DNA of 64,000 bases, from the NCBI GenBank assembly GCA_026708325.1, contig JAPOVC010000021.1, forward strand, positions 62,001 to 126,000, in the 5' to 3' direction. The translations under genes and the position numbers were made by a program. Below the pieces are notes generated by a model. It worked only from the letters and a program-made list of their open reading frames with translations, did not search any database and was not told where the DNA came from. Numbering within the stretch: position 1 is the stretch's first letter; each line of letters opens with the position of its first letter. This DNA is from Anaerolineaceae bacterium (lineage in GTDB: Bacteria > Chloroflexota > Anaerolineae > Aggregatilineales > Phototrophicaceae). Below are positions 34,356 to 44,500 of the stretch, piece by piece.

Positions 34356-35815
34356 GCTCCCTCCCGGCGCCAGACGGTGCCGCCAGGCCCGTCCTCCAGC
34401 ACAAAGCCGAGGCCGGCCAGTTCGTCGCGGATGCGGTCGCTGGTGGCGTAATCGCGATTGACGCGGGCTTCGGCGCGCAGGGCGATGAGCATTTCAACCA
34501 GGTCGCCCTCGCGCCGGCCGTCGCCGCCCTCCTGCTCCGCCGACGTCACGACGCCCAGCACCGCAGCACCCAGATCGCTGTAGAGCGCCTCAATCGCCGC
34601 CAGTGTCGACAGGCCGGGTTGCGCCGGGCTGTTAAGCAGGGTGTTGACCTCACGCGTCAGGTCGTGCAGCACCGCCAGGGCCCGTGGCGCATTGAAGTCG
34701 TCGTCCATCGCCGCCGCGAAGTCCGCGCGGGCGCGCTCCAGGCGCGGCAGGAAGGCGTTGCCCTCGTCCCCCTCCGCCGCGTTGTTCATGCGCTGCCGCG
34801 TCTGCCGCAGGGCGCCCTGCAGCCGTTCCTGACCGGCGGCCGCCGCCGCCAGCGCGTCCTCGCTCCAGGTGACCGGGTTGCCGTAGTGGGCGCCGAGCAC
34901 AAAGGCCCGCAGCGCTTCGGGACGGGCGCGGGTCAGCATGTCGCGCACGGTGATGAAGTTGCCCAGGCTCTTGGACATCTTGACGGGGATGCCCTCGTCG
35001 TCGAGCACCATCAGGCTGCCCACCAGCAGCCAGTAGCGCGCGAAGTCGGCGTCGTTGGCGCATTCGCTTTGCGCGATCTCGTTTTCGTTGTGCGGGTAGA
35101 TGTTGTCGATGCCGCCGCCATGGATGTCGAAGGTCGGGCCGAGGTACTTGCGCGCCATCGCCGAGCATTCGATGTGCCAGCCAGGGAAGCCGATGCCCCA
35201 GGGACTGTTCCAGCGCAGGATGTGCTCCGGCTCGGCCCGCTTCCACAGGGCGAAGTCCGCCGGATGGCGCTTTTCGTCGCGCACGGCCTCGCGGCTGCCG
35301 GCCTCCTGCTCCTCCAGCACGCGGTTGGAAAGCTTGCCGTAGCCCACGTGCGAGGTGACGTCGAAGTAGACGTTGCCCGCCACGTCGTAGGCATTGCCGC
35401 TGCGGATGAGTGTTTCGATCATTTCAATCTGTTCGGGGACATGGGCACTGGCGCGCGGCGAAATATCGGGCCGCTGCACGCCCAGCGCGTCCATGTCGGC
35501 GAAATAGCTGCGGGTGTAGGTCTCGACGACCTGCATCGGCCCTGCCTGTAACTGGCGCGCCTTGCGCAGGATGCGGTCCTCGCCGCTGTCCAGCAGATGA
35601 CCGACGTCGGTCAGGTTCTGCACGTAGAGGACGTCCCAGGCGCTGTGACGCAGCCAGCGGACCATCACGTCGAAGGAGACGTAGGTGCGGGCGTGGCCAA
35701 TGTGCGCGTCGTCGTAGACGGTGGGCCCACAGACGTACATGCTGACCTGGCCCTCAGTCAGCGCTTCAAAGGGCTGTTTCTCGCGTCCGAGCACGTTGAA
35801 CAGCTGCAGGGCCAT
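34352..35815 (-). CDS. cysS: Cysteinyl-tRNA synthetase
   Basis: 487 residues, class I. HIGH signature in [21 protein letters not shown] in [11 protein letters not shown], and zinc-site residues in [19 protein letters not shown] and [15 protein letters not shown]. The DALR anticodon-binding region follows, and the C-terminus ends [27 protein letters not shown] 35815 gives the canonical [15 protein letters not shown] opening; the longer frame to 36100 overlaps the divergent ABC gene region and is rejected. First gene of the cysS-rlmB-frr-uppS-moxR run. Confidence 0.97.
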   Translation of the reverse strand: MALQLFNVLGREKQPFEALTEGQVSMYVCGPTVYDDAHIGHARTYVSFDVMVRWLRHSAWDVLYVQNLTDVGHLLDSGEDRILRKARQLQAGPMQVVETYTRSYFADMDALGVQRPDISPRASAHVPEQIEMIETLIRSGNAYDVAGNVYFDVTSHVGYGKLSNRVLEEQEAGSREAVRDEKRHPADFALWKRAEPEHILRWNSPWGIGFPGWHIECSAMARKYLGPTFDIHGGGIDNIYPHNENEIAQSECANDADFARYWLLVGSLMVLDDEGIPVKMSKSLGNFITVRDMLTRARPEALRAFVLGAHYGNPVTWSEDALAAAAAGQERLQGALRQTRQRMNNAAEGDEGNAFLPRLERARADFAAAMDDDFNAPRALAVLHDLTREVNTLLNSPAQPGLSTLAAIEALYSDLGAAVLGVVTSAEQEGGDGRREGDLVEMLIALRAEARVNRDYATSDRIRDELAGLGFVLEDGPGGTVWRREGA

Positions 35816-35969
35816 GTAACGCCTCTCTCCATGTCGCATTAATGGCCGCCATTCTGGCGCAGAGGGGGCGGGGCTGTCAACGCCCGTGGCAGGCCATTGA
35901 CTGCTTGCAGGCAGCCCCCGACGCGCTAGACTCAGTTCCATCCAGTGCAGCCAATCGGAGCGGGGTGGC

Positions 35970-36917
35970 ATGAGTCTGGCGAGCGCACGCAGCGGCACGT
36001 CCCGTCCGCTCCTGCGCCTTTCTCTCAGTTCGCGCCAGAGCGAGGCGCTGACCGGCATCCTGATGGCCTCGCCCTGGATTCTGGGCTTCATCATCTTCAT
36101 CGCCGGCCCGATGCTGGTCAGCCTCTATCTGTCCTTCACCCGCTGGGACCTCTTCACCGAGCCGCGCTGGATCGGCCTGCGCAACTATGAGCAGCTCTTC
36201 CTGCGTGACGCGAAGTTCCTGCTCTCGCTGAAGGTGACCACCATCTACGCCTTCGTCAGCGTACCCCTGCAGGTCAGCCTGGGCCTGGTGCTGGCCAACC
36301 TGCTCAACCAGAAGATCCGCCTGCTGGGCTTCTTCCGCACCGTCTATTACCTGCCCTCGGTCATCGGCGGCATCGCCGTGGCGGTCATGTTCCGCTGGAT
36401 TTTCGGCACGCAATTCGGGCTGATCAACGGCATGCTGTCCACCATCGGCATCCAGGGCCCTTCCTGGCTGGGCGACCCGGACCTGGTGCTGGTCTCCTTC
36501 GTCCTGATGAGCATGTGGGGCGCCGGCGCGTCGATGCTGATCTACCTTGGCGCTCTGCAGGGCATCCCGACCGAGCTCTACGAGGCCGCCGACGTCGACG
36601 GCGCGGGCAACCTGGCCCGTTTTCTGCGAATCACGGTGCCGATGATGACGCCCGTCATCTTCTTCAACATGATCATGGGCATCATCACCGCCCTGCAGGA
36701 GTTCGTGCTGCCATTCATCATGACGCGCGGCGGCCCGGCCAATTCGAGCACTTTCCTCGTGCTTTATCTCTACCGCAACGCCTTCGAACTCTTCAAGATG
36801 GGCTACGCCTCGGCGATCGCCTGGATCATCTTCATCTACATCATGGTGCTGACCGTCTTCATCATCCGTTCCTCCAGCATGTGGGTCTACTACGAGGGGT
36901 CGCTGAAGGGTCGCTGA
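35970..36917 (+). CDS. Carbohydrate ABC transporter permease 1 (MalF/UgpA type)
   Basis: 315 residues with six helices, starting in PWILGFIIFIAGPMLVSLYLSF. The EAA loop is in ELYEAADVDGAGNLARFLRI, the docking site for the ATPase. Together with the next gene it forms the pore of a CUT1-type sugar importer. A GGGGTGG site lies directly before the ATG. The operon has no ATPase gene, as is usual when an MsmK/UgpC-type ATPase is shared. Confidence 0.93.
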   Translation: MSLASARSGTSRPLLRLSLSSRQSEALTGILMASPWILGFIIFIAGPMLVSLYLSFTRWDLFTEPRWIGLRNYEQLFLRDAKFLLSLKVTTIYAFVSVPLQVSLGLVLANLLNQKIRLLGFFRTVYYLPSVIGGIAVAVMFRWIFGTQFGLINGMLSTIGIQGPSWLGDPDLVLVSFVLMSMWGAGASMLIYLGALQGIPTELYEAADVDGAGNLARFLRITVPMMTPVIFFNMIMGIITALQEFVLPFIMTRGGPANSSTFLVLYLYRNAFELFKMGYASAIAWIIFIYIMVLTVFIIRSSSMWVYYEGSLKGR

Positions 36918-36918
36918 G

Positions 36919-37797
36919 ATGGCGGAAGGCGTAGCGCGGCTGCCGGCGCAGGGCAGCGACACACAGTGGCCGGAACAGGCCAAACGCCTGTCGATTTACC
37001 TCGTGTTGCTGGCGGGCGCGGTCGTCGTTTTCATCCCCTTCGCCTGGACGCTCTCCACCGCGCTCAAGGCGCCCGACCGCCTCGCCGAGTTCCCGCCGCG
37101 CTGGATCCCCGACCCGATTGTCTGGGGCAACTTCCCCGAAGCGGTGACCATCAAGCCTTTCGGTCGCTGGTTTCTTAACACGCTTTTCGTGGTCGGCGTG
37201 GCCACCACCGGCACCATCATGTCCGCCAGTCTGGTGGCCTTCTCCTTCGCGCGCCTGCGCTGGCCCGGTCGCAACCTGCTTTTCCTGGTGCTGCTGGCCA
37301 CCATGATGCTGCCCGACCAGGTGACGCTGATCCCGACCTTCGTGCTCTTCCGCCACCTGGGCTGGGTCAACACCTATCTACCGCTGATCGCGCCGCCCTT
37401 CTTCGCGCGCAACGCCTTCTTCGTCTTTCTGTTGCGCCAGTTCTTCATGACGATTCCCCTGGACCTCGATGACGCGGCGCGCATGGACGGCGCCAGCTTC
37501 TTCCAGATTTACCTGCGCATCATGCTACCCATGAGCAAACCGGCGCTGGCGGTGGCGGCCATCATGTTCTCCCAGTTCAAGTGGAAGGAGTTCCTCGCGC
37601 CGCTGATCTACCTCAACAAGCAGGAGATGTTCACCGTCTCGCTGGGCCTGCGCACCTTCATCGGCGAAAGCTGGGGCACGGAGTGGCATTTGATGATGGC
37701 CGCCAACATCATCTTCATGATTCCGCTCATCCTGATTTTCTTCTTCGCCCAGAAGTACTTCATCCAGGGCGTGGTCATCACCGGCGTCAAGGGATAG
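36919..37797 (+). CDS. Carbohydrate ABC transporter permease 2 (MalG/UgpE type)
   Basis: 292 residues with six helices. Typical features are the FGRWFLNTLFVVGVATTGTI start of the core, MLPDQVTLIPTFVLFRHLGWVNTYLPL and the EAA-loop equivalent LDLDDAARMDGASFFQIYLRIMLP. Starts one base after the stop of permease 1. Partner of that permease in uptake of an oligosaccharide or glycoside. Confidence 0.93.
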   Translation: MAEGVARLPAQGSDTQWPEQAKRLSIYLVLLAGAVVVFIPFAWTLSTALKAPDRLAEFPPRWIPDPIVWGNFPEAVTIKPFGRWFLNTLFVVGVATTGTIMSASLVAFSFARLRWPGRNLLFLVLLATMMLPDQVTLIPTFVLFRHLGWVNTYLPLIAPPFFARNAFFVFLLRQFFMTIPLDLDDAARMDGASFFQIYLRIMLPMSKPALAVAAIMFSQFKWKEFLAPLIYLNKQEMFTVSLGLRTFIGESWGTEWHLMMAANIIFMIPLILIFFFAQKYFIQGVVITGVKG

Positions 37798-37884
37798 GCC
37801 AGTCCGGTACAGGTAGCGAAAGGAGTCGCCCGCGACAAGACTGCATCATCACAGATCACCTTCTTTATTGGCAGGGAGAAAACC

Positions 37885-39177
37885 ATGTCTGAGAATACAA
37901 AGGGTCTTTCGCGCAGGGGTTTTCTGCGCGCCTCGGCGGCGGCCACTGCTGCGCCCGTGCTGGGTCAGGTCGCGACGACCGTCGTCAATGCCCAGGAGCC
38001 GGTCACCATCCGGCTGACGGCCTGGGGCAACCCCACCGAATTCACCGCGCGCGAAGCGACCAACGCGCTATTTGAGGAGTCGCAGGACGCCATCAAAATC
38101 GAGTTCATCCACATTCCCGACAGTTACAGCACCAAACTGCAGACCATGCTGGCCGGCGGCGACTACCCGGACGTGATGTACATCGGCAATGGCTGGACCG
38201 TGCCTTTCGTATCCCGCGGGCAACTGGAGTCGCTTGACGCCTATATCGAACGCGACATGTTCGATACCTCGGACATCTTTGAGGCCAACCTGAAGCTTTA
38301 TCAGGTGGATGGCGTACAGTACGGCTTCCCGCTGGACGCGCCCAACCAGCAGATCTTCTACAACGTCACCTGGTTTGAGGAGATGGGCGTGCCGCGCCCC
38401 TCTTCGGACTGGGAGGACGAGAGCTGGAACTGGGACACCTTCCTTGAGGCGGCCCTGGCCCTCACCGACCGCGACAACAACCTCTGGGGCTTCCAGGTCA
38501 AGAACGGCTTCCGCCCCTGGTGGATCTGGGTGACGGCCAACGGCGGCGGTTTCTACAACGAAGACTACACGGCCTGCATACTCAACGAGCCGCCCGCGGT
38601 GGAGGCCTTCGAGTTCCTCGCCAGCCTGATTCACGAGCATCAGGTGGCGCCGCCCATCGACGTGGCCAGCGAAATGGGCGCCTGGAATATCTTCGAGGCC
38701 GGCGTGGTCGCCATGGACACCTTCTGGCCGGCCATGGGCCGCATGCGCAACAACATCGGCGACAAGTTCGCCTGGGACGTGGCGCCGCACCCCGCTGGCG
38801 CGGCCGGCAAGTCCACCGCCGGTGGCGGTTCCGGCCAGGCCATCTCGGCCTTTTCGGAAAAGAAGGATGCCGCCTGGGAGTTCCTCAGGTTCATGGCCAG
38901 CACCGACGGCGTCGAGGTCTGGACGGACATCATGGGCATCGTGCCGCCGCTGCAGTCGGTGGCCGCCAGCGACGTCTTCCTCAAGCCCGGCGAACCGCCG
39001 GAGCACATCTCGGTCTTCACCGACGGCGCGCCCTACCTGCACCCGGACCCGCGCCATCCCACCTTCGCCCAGGCGTCGTCGATCGCCGTCAGCGAACTGG
39101 ACCGCCTGTGGATCGGCCAGGCCGGCGCCCAGGAAGTGGCCGACAGCCTCGTCGCACAGATCAACGACCTGCTTTAG
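37885..39177 (+). CDS. Extracellular sugar-binding protein with Tat signal
   Basis: 430 residues. The N-terminus SRRGFLRASAAATAAPVLG is a twin-arginine export signal, so it is folded before export. The rest is a type 1 extracellular solute-binding protein (SBP_bac_1): ITVRLTAWGNP-like start, QTMLAGGDYPDVMYIGNG, and KDAAWEFLRFMASTDG near the C-terminus. Gram-negative-type periplasm or lipid tethering cannot be decided; there is no lipobox Cys. It lies 87 bp after the permeases and is followed by a strong terminator. Confidence 0.92.
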   Translation: MSENTKGLSRRGFLRASAAATAAPVLGQVATTVVNAQEPVTIRLTAWGNPTEFTAREATNALFEESQDAIKIEFIHIPDSYSTKLQTMLAGGDYPDVMYIGNGWTVPFVSRGQLESLDAYIERDMFDTSDIFEANLKLYQVDGVQYGFPLDAPNQQIFYNVTWFEEMGVPRPSSDWEDESWNWDTFLEAALALTDRDNNLWGFQVKNGFRPWWIWVTANGGGFYNEDYTACILNEPPAVEAFEFLASLIHEHQVAPPIDVASEMGAWNIFEAGVVAMDTFWPAMGRMRNNIGDKFAWDVAPHPAGAAGKSTAGGGSGQAISAFSEKKDAAWEFLRFMASTDGVEVWTDIMGIVPPLQSVAASDVFLKPGEPPEHISVFTDGAPYLHPDPRHPTFAQASSIAVSELDRLWIGQAGAQEVADSLVAQINDLL

Positions 39178-39189
39178 GCCGCAACATTC

Positions 39190-39222
39190 GGGAGGTCCGG
39201 CTACCGGGCCTCCCTTCTTCTT
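39190..39222 (+). terminator. Intrinsic terminator of the sugar ABC operon
   Basis: 39190-39200 (GGGAGGTCCGG) pairs with 39204-39214 (CCGGGCCTCCC) across a CTA loop: an 11-bp stem with one G-T wobble, followed by TTCTTCTT. It begins 12 bases after the binding-protein stop. Strongest terminator seen in the window. Confidence 0.85.
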
Positions 39223-39281
39223 AAGTTGCAACAGCAGTGCATCAGCAAAGGTCAAGCCCTCTGCAACAGGGGAGGTCAGCC

Positions 39282-40772
39282 ATGAGCGAGCGGCCCAACA
39301 TCGTCATCATCATGAGCGACCAGCAACGGGCCGACGTCTCCGCGCGGGAAGGCTTCGCGCTGGACACCACGCCCTTCCTCGACTCCCTGGCGACCGAAGG
39401 CGCATGGTTCAACCGCGCCTACACCTCCATGCCCGCCTGCCTGCCCGCCCGCGTCAGCATGTTGACCGGACGCTATCCCGGCGCCACGCGCGCCCGCACC
39501 AACCACAACGAGGAGGACGCCACTTACGAACAGGACCTCTACCAGTTGATGCGCGAAGCCGGCTACCGCACGGCGCTCTGCGGCAAGAACCACAGCCATG
39601 TCGGCCCCGACGATATGGACCACTACTTCCCGCTGGGACATCACGGCGGCTTCGGCCCGCAGCGCGCGCCGGCGGAAGTGGCTTTCGACGACTACCTCGC
39701 CGGCCTGCGTCACCGCGCCGACTTCAACCCCGCGCCCGGCGGCGTCGAGGTCCAGTGTCCCTACCGCGCCGTCAGCAGCGCCATCGATTTCGTCGACAGC
39801 GCCGCTGAGGACCCCTTCTTCCTCTGGCTCTCCTTCCCGGAACCGCACAATCCCTACCAGGCGCCGGAGCCTTATTTCTCGCTCTTCCCGCCCGAGACGC
39901 TGCCGCCCACCCTCTCCGACGTCTCCGCGCTGGAAGGCAAAAGCTTCAAGTACCGCTGGCTGCGGCAGATCGGCGAGACCGCCTTCCCCGACTATGCCGA
40001 ACAGCTGCCGCAGGCGCGCAGCAACTACTTCGCCATCCTGCGCCTGATCGACGACCAGGTGCGCCGCTTCGTCGAGCATCTGGACGGGCGCGGCCTGCGC
40101 GAAAACACCCTCCTCTTCTTCCTCTCCGACCACGGCGACTACGTCGGCGAGTACGGCCTGGTGCGCAAGGGCGCCGAACTGCCGGAGGTGCTGGCGCGCA
40201 TCCCCTTCCAGGTTTGCGGGCCGGGCATCCAGGCCAACGCGGGACCCCACGAGGCGCACGTCAGCATCGTCGACATCCTGCCCACGATCTGCGAGGCGAC
40301 GGGCATCCCCGTCCCTGACGGCGTGCAGGGCCGCAGTCTCTGGCCCTTGCTGAGCGGCGACGACTGGCCGCGCGAGGAGTTCGCCAGCGCCTACGCCGAG
40401 CAGGGCTTCGGCGGCCTGCACTACAGGGAAGACGACGACTTCGACCCGCAGCAGGACGGCTTCCACCCCGCCATCAGCTTCGACGAACTCAATGGCTGGA
40501 CGCAGAGCGGCAACATGCGCATGCTGCGCCGCGGCGACTGGAAGCTGCTCTTCGACATGCAGGGCCGCGGCCAGCTCTACAACCTGGCCCAGGACCCGGT
40601 CGAGCTGAACGACCTCTACGACGACCCGGCCTGTGCGGCCATCCGGAGCGAGTTGCTGGCCGAATTGCTGGCCTGGACCCTGCGTGCCCAGGACCCCCTG
40701 CCGCATCCGCGCCGCCGCTACCGCTTCAAGTCCGACCCGCGCAATTACTGGTCGCCGTACCGGGACAACTGA
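39282..40772 (+). CDS. Sulfatase (type I, Cys-type, alkaline-phosphatase superfamily)
   Basis: 496 residues. Asp13 in NIVIIMSDQQRAD helps bind calcium; the active-site signature is Cys53 in ACLPARVSMLTGRYPG (CxPxR), the residue converted to formylglycine by FGE or an anaerobic maturase. Further metal residues are in LLFFLSDHGDYVGEYG. No signal peptide, so cytosolic. GGGGAGGT sits before the ATG. It removes sulfate from an organic ester, probably a sulfated sugar brought in by the adjacent importer. Confidence 0.93.
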   Translation: MSERPNIVIIMSDQQRADVSAREGFALDTTPFLDSLATEGAWFNRAYTSMPACLPARVSMLTGRYPGATRARTNHNEEDATYEQDLYQLMREAGYRTALCGKNHSHVGPDDMDHYFPLGHHGGFGPQRAPAEVAFDDYLAGLRHRADFNPAPGGVEVQCPYRAVSSAIDFVDSAAEDPFFLWLSFPEPHNPYQAPEPYFSLFPPETLPPTLSDVSALEGKSFKYRWLRQIGETAFPDYAEQLPQARSNYFAILRLIDDQVRRFVEHLDGRGLRENTLLFFLSDHGDYVGEYGLVRKGAELPEVLARIPFQVCGPGIQANAGPHEAHVSIVDILPTICEATGIPVPDGVQGRSLWPLLSGDDWPREEFASAYAEQGFGGLHYREDDDFDPQQDGFHPAISFDELNGWTQSGNMRMLRRGDWKLLFDMQGRGQLYNLAQDPVELNDLYDDPACAAIRSELLAELLAWTLRAQDPLPHPRRRYRFKSDPRNYWSPYRDN

Positions 40773-40864
40773 CCCCGAAGGTCCTGCGCGCGATCGTTTG
40801 ACCCCGACGCGTGGCCGCGCTATGCTCTACTCAACATCGCAGCCTGACTCCGGAGCAACCCGCC

Positions 40865-41377
40865 ATGGCAGCCGAAACAACCGTTCTCGAATCCCTCGAC
40901 GTTCGACTGGCAAGAATTGAAGGGGCCCTGCCCTACCTCGCCACGAAGGAGGACATCAGCGACCTTCGCGGCGAATTGCTCCGTGAATTGCAGAGTGAAA
41001 GCGGCGCGCTGCGCAATGATTTCCAGGGCCAGATCGGCGCGTTGCGCAGTGATATACAAGGAGAGATCGGCACGTTGCGCAGCGATATGCAGAGCGATAT
41101 TGGGTCACTGCGCAGCGAGTTGGTCGGCAAGATCGACGCGCAGGGCAGTGGCCTGCAGGGCGAGGTCAGTGCGCAGGGCAACAAGTTGAGTGGCAATGTC
41201 GACGCGCTGGCCCGCAAGATGGATGATGAAACTGGTTCGCTGCGCCGGGAAATTGGCGAAATTCGGGGCGAGATTGGCGAAATTCGAGGTGAAATCAAGT
41301 CATTGCGCTGGTCAATGACCTTGTCCATGTCTCTTCTGGGCGTTGTCCTGGGCGTCCTGATGTTCGTGTTGCGCTAG
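40865..41377 (+). CDS. Coiled-coil protein with C-terminal membrane anchor
   Basis: 170 residues. The N-terminal segment ESLDVRLARIEGALPYLATKEDI is common in DUF1640/coiled-coil-like small proteins. It is followed by repeated 11-residue heptad-like units (GALRNDFQGQI, GALRSDIQGEI, GTLRSDMQSDI, GSLRSELVGKI) and a C-terminal helix MTLSMSLLGVVLGVLMFVLR. GGAG nine bases before the ATG. Function unknown; a structural spacer. It lies about 190 bp before the helicase gene, with no clear promoter signal between them. Confidence 0.65.
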   Translation: MAAETTVLESLDVRLARIEGALPYLATKEDISDLRGELLRELQSESGALRNDFQGQIGALRSDIQGEIGTLRSDMQSDIGSLRSELVGKIDAQGSGLQGEVSAQGNKLSGNVDALARKMDDETGSLRREIGEIRGEIGEIRGEIKSLRWSMTLSMSLLGVVLGVLMFVLR

Positions 41378-41567
41378 CCGGTCGGCGACCGCCCGCGGCG
41401 GGTGATTTCCAAGCTGATCAAGACATTGTGCATGTGATGCCTTGCCCAAGCGGTCAAGTCATTGCATGGAGTGCTGGCTAATGCACCCAACGAAACCTCA
41501 ATGAATATAGACTTGCCAAGTGATGCTCCTGTAGAGTCTGTCAAGACTGTTTGTTGAGGGGACGGCT

Positions 41568-44500
41568 GTGCAACCCGATGCGCTTTTGCCTGACGTACGA
41601 GTCCGCAATCTGATTCCCGGTCAGGTTGTCACCATTACCCATGTCGATAGTACCAACGAAGAATACCTGACTGTCGGTTTCCGCAACGACTGCGGTCAAA
41701 CATCTGAGAAGATAGTTTTCCTCCCCGACGGCCTGTCTTCAATCGAGATAGTCCATGAGCGAATGTTGCATTTTGACGTCGACGGTGAACTCTTTCGCCT
41801 GATTGCTGAGGCTTGGCGTCTGCGGAATGCGCATCTCTTTGACCCCTATTCCGCACTGCACAGCGCGCGCATCCGACCCTTGCCGCATCAGGTCGCCGCA
41901 GTATATGGCGAGATGCTGCCCCGTTTGCCACTTCGATTCTTGTTGGCGGATGATCCCGGTGCCGGCAAGACGATTATGACCGGCCTTTACATTCGCGAAC
42001 TCATGGCTCGCTCGGCCCTGAGCCGCTGTCTGGTTTGTGTTCCTCCCGGGTTGGCGCTCCAGTGGCAACAGGAATTGCATGAAAAATTCGATCTGAAATT
42101 CGCGTTTCCAGAGCGACTGGACGCCGTCCAAAACCCCTTTTTCAACAACCGCCTTATCATCGTAAGCATGGATACGCTCAAGCAGGAAAGACACGTCAAA
42201 CGGCTCCAGGGAACGGAGGTCACGTGGGACCTGATTGTCTGTGACGAGGCGCACAAAATGGCCGCGCACTTTTCTGGAGATGAAATCACACGTACAGATC
42301 GTTACCGCCTCGGAGAGAGCCTTGGAAGCCTGACGAGAAACCTTTTGCTGCTGACAGCCACACCCCATAACGGCAAACAGGAGGAGTATGAACTCTTCCT
42401 GAACCTGCTGGATCCTGACCGCTTCCGCAGCCGGCCTGTGAGCTTGGTCGGCGTTGGGAAGAACAATGCGCACGGAGCCAAAGGCCGTACCGACTACATG
42501 CGACGGATGGTCAAGGAAGATCTGCGTGACTTCAGCGGGAAACCTCTCTTTCCGGAACGCCACGCCAAAACGCTTGGATATGAATTGCCAGTCGCTGAGG
42601 AAGAACTTTACCGGGATGTTACGAATTACGTTCGTGAGGAGTATAACCGCGCCGAACGTTTGGAAAGCGGCAAGCGTCACAGTGTTGGCTTCGCCCTGAC
42701 CATCCTTCAGCGCCGACTCGCCTCTTCGCCGCTGGCCATTTTTCGCTCCCTGTCGCGGAGGCGCGAGCGTCTGGAGGCTTTGCTAAGACAGCCCGTTGGG
42801 AGCTATTCGTTGAACCTGCGCGAAGAAGATTTCGATGCCGAGGAACTTGAGAGCGAAAGTGACGCGCATCGCAGCGTTGGCGCCACCGCCGCAATCAACA
42901 GGGAAGAACTGACACAGGAGATCGCCTCACTCCATAAACTGGAGCAAGAAGCCGACCGGCTTTGCCGCCATGGTGTAGACCGCAAATGGGACGAGTTGAA
43001 AGTTCTCCTGCAGGACCCGCGCATGCGACAGGAGGGAAGGCGAGGCCGTCACAAGCTTGTCATCTTTTCGGAGTATCGTGACACGCAAGAATATCTTGCG
43101 AAACGACTGCGTGATTTGCAGGGCCTCAAAAGGGAAGTTGTTGAAATCCACGGCGGTGTTGGCCAACTTGAACGCCAAAGAATTCAGAAGCAATTCAATC
43201 GCGAATCAGGGCCATCCATTTTAGTCGCCACCGATGCAGCAGCCGAAGGCATCAACCTGCAGTCCGCCCACCTCATGATAAATTACGATTTGCCCTGGAA
43301 CCCCAACAGGCTGGAGCAACGCTTTGGTCGCATCCATCGCATCAACCAACAGGAGGTTTGCCATCTGTGGAATCTCGTGGCGACAAACACCCGTGAAGGC
43401 GCTGTCTTTCAACTCCTGGAAGAGAAGATTCGTGTCATTGGCAAGTCTCTGACACTGTTCGACGTGCTGGGGGAAGACCTGCCGGGTGTCCCCTTGCGCA
43501 AGCTGATGGTAGACGCCCTGCGCTACAACGAGTCCCCGGAGGTGCGCGCGCGTCTTCAGAAAAGCGCTGACAACTACGTCGAAGAATACAGACGCGAACG
43601 CGAATTGCTGCAAGGTGCTCTCGCGCATGATGTTATGGATCTGAGTGAGATTAACGAGGTCAACGACAAGGTGTCTCGTCAGGAGCCTTCTCGCCTGCAC
43701 CCTTGGTTCGTGCGGGGCTATCTCCTCCAAGCGCTGAGACATCACAAGGTAAGAGTGAAAGGATTGGGCAAGGGACGTTTCGAAATAATACGAGTTCCAT
43801 ACAAGCTTCGCCGGCTCGCGCCACAATACCAGGAGTTGGCAGAGCGATATCGACGGGTGTGTTTCGAACCTTCCCGCATAGAGATTGCAAATGAGCCGGA
43901 TGCTGAACTCTTGCACGCCGCCCACCCGCTGGCCCATGCTGTTACCAATCTCATGCTTGAGGACAGCAGCTCATTGCGCCGAGGCGCCCTGCTGGTTGAT
44001 GAAACCGGCAGCTTCGACAAGCCCGCCGCCATTTTTACAGTGAAAATCTCCATCTTCAACGGCAATGGGGAAGAAGTTGAGGGCGAAGCCTGTTTCATCT
44101 CAATCGGCCAAGACGGAGAAGCGAACCAGGTCGGAGTACCACCTTGGCTGGAGTTTCGTCCGGCAAGTGATGTTGAACGGGCGCGCGTGGACAGAATGCT
44201 TCACGAAGACTGGTTGATGCAGGAGGATACAGCAGGAACGGCACAGCGTTTCGCCACGAGTTATCTCGCCCGCGACCTATTGGCTAGATCCAGCGACAGG
44301 CAGAAAAGATTGATTGGCAAAGAACGCGAGGAAGTCAGTTCCACGCTCAAACAAGCAATCCAGCATGAAGAGAAAAATGTAAGTACAGAGCGACAGAACG
44401 AAGAGAACGAGCGAGACGAAGATCGACGCAACCTCGCTCGAGGACGCCGCCTTCAGGCAGAAAGACGCCGTGACGAAGAACAACAGAAACTCAGCGATCG

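Noticed and set aside
34352-36100. Extended cysS reading frame with 95 extra N-terminal residues
   Set aside because: The extra residues are Arg/Ser-rich without similarity to CysS and overlap the divergent ABC permease start; the family N-terminus begins at 35815.
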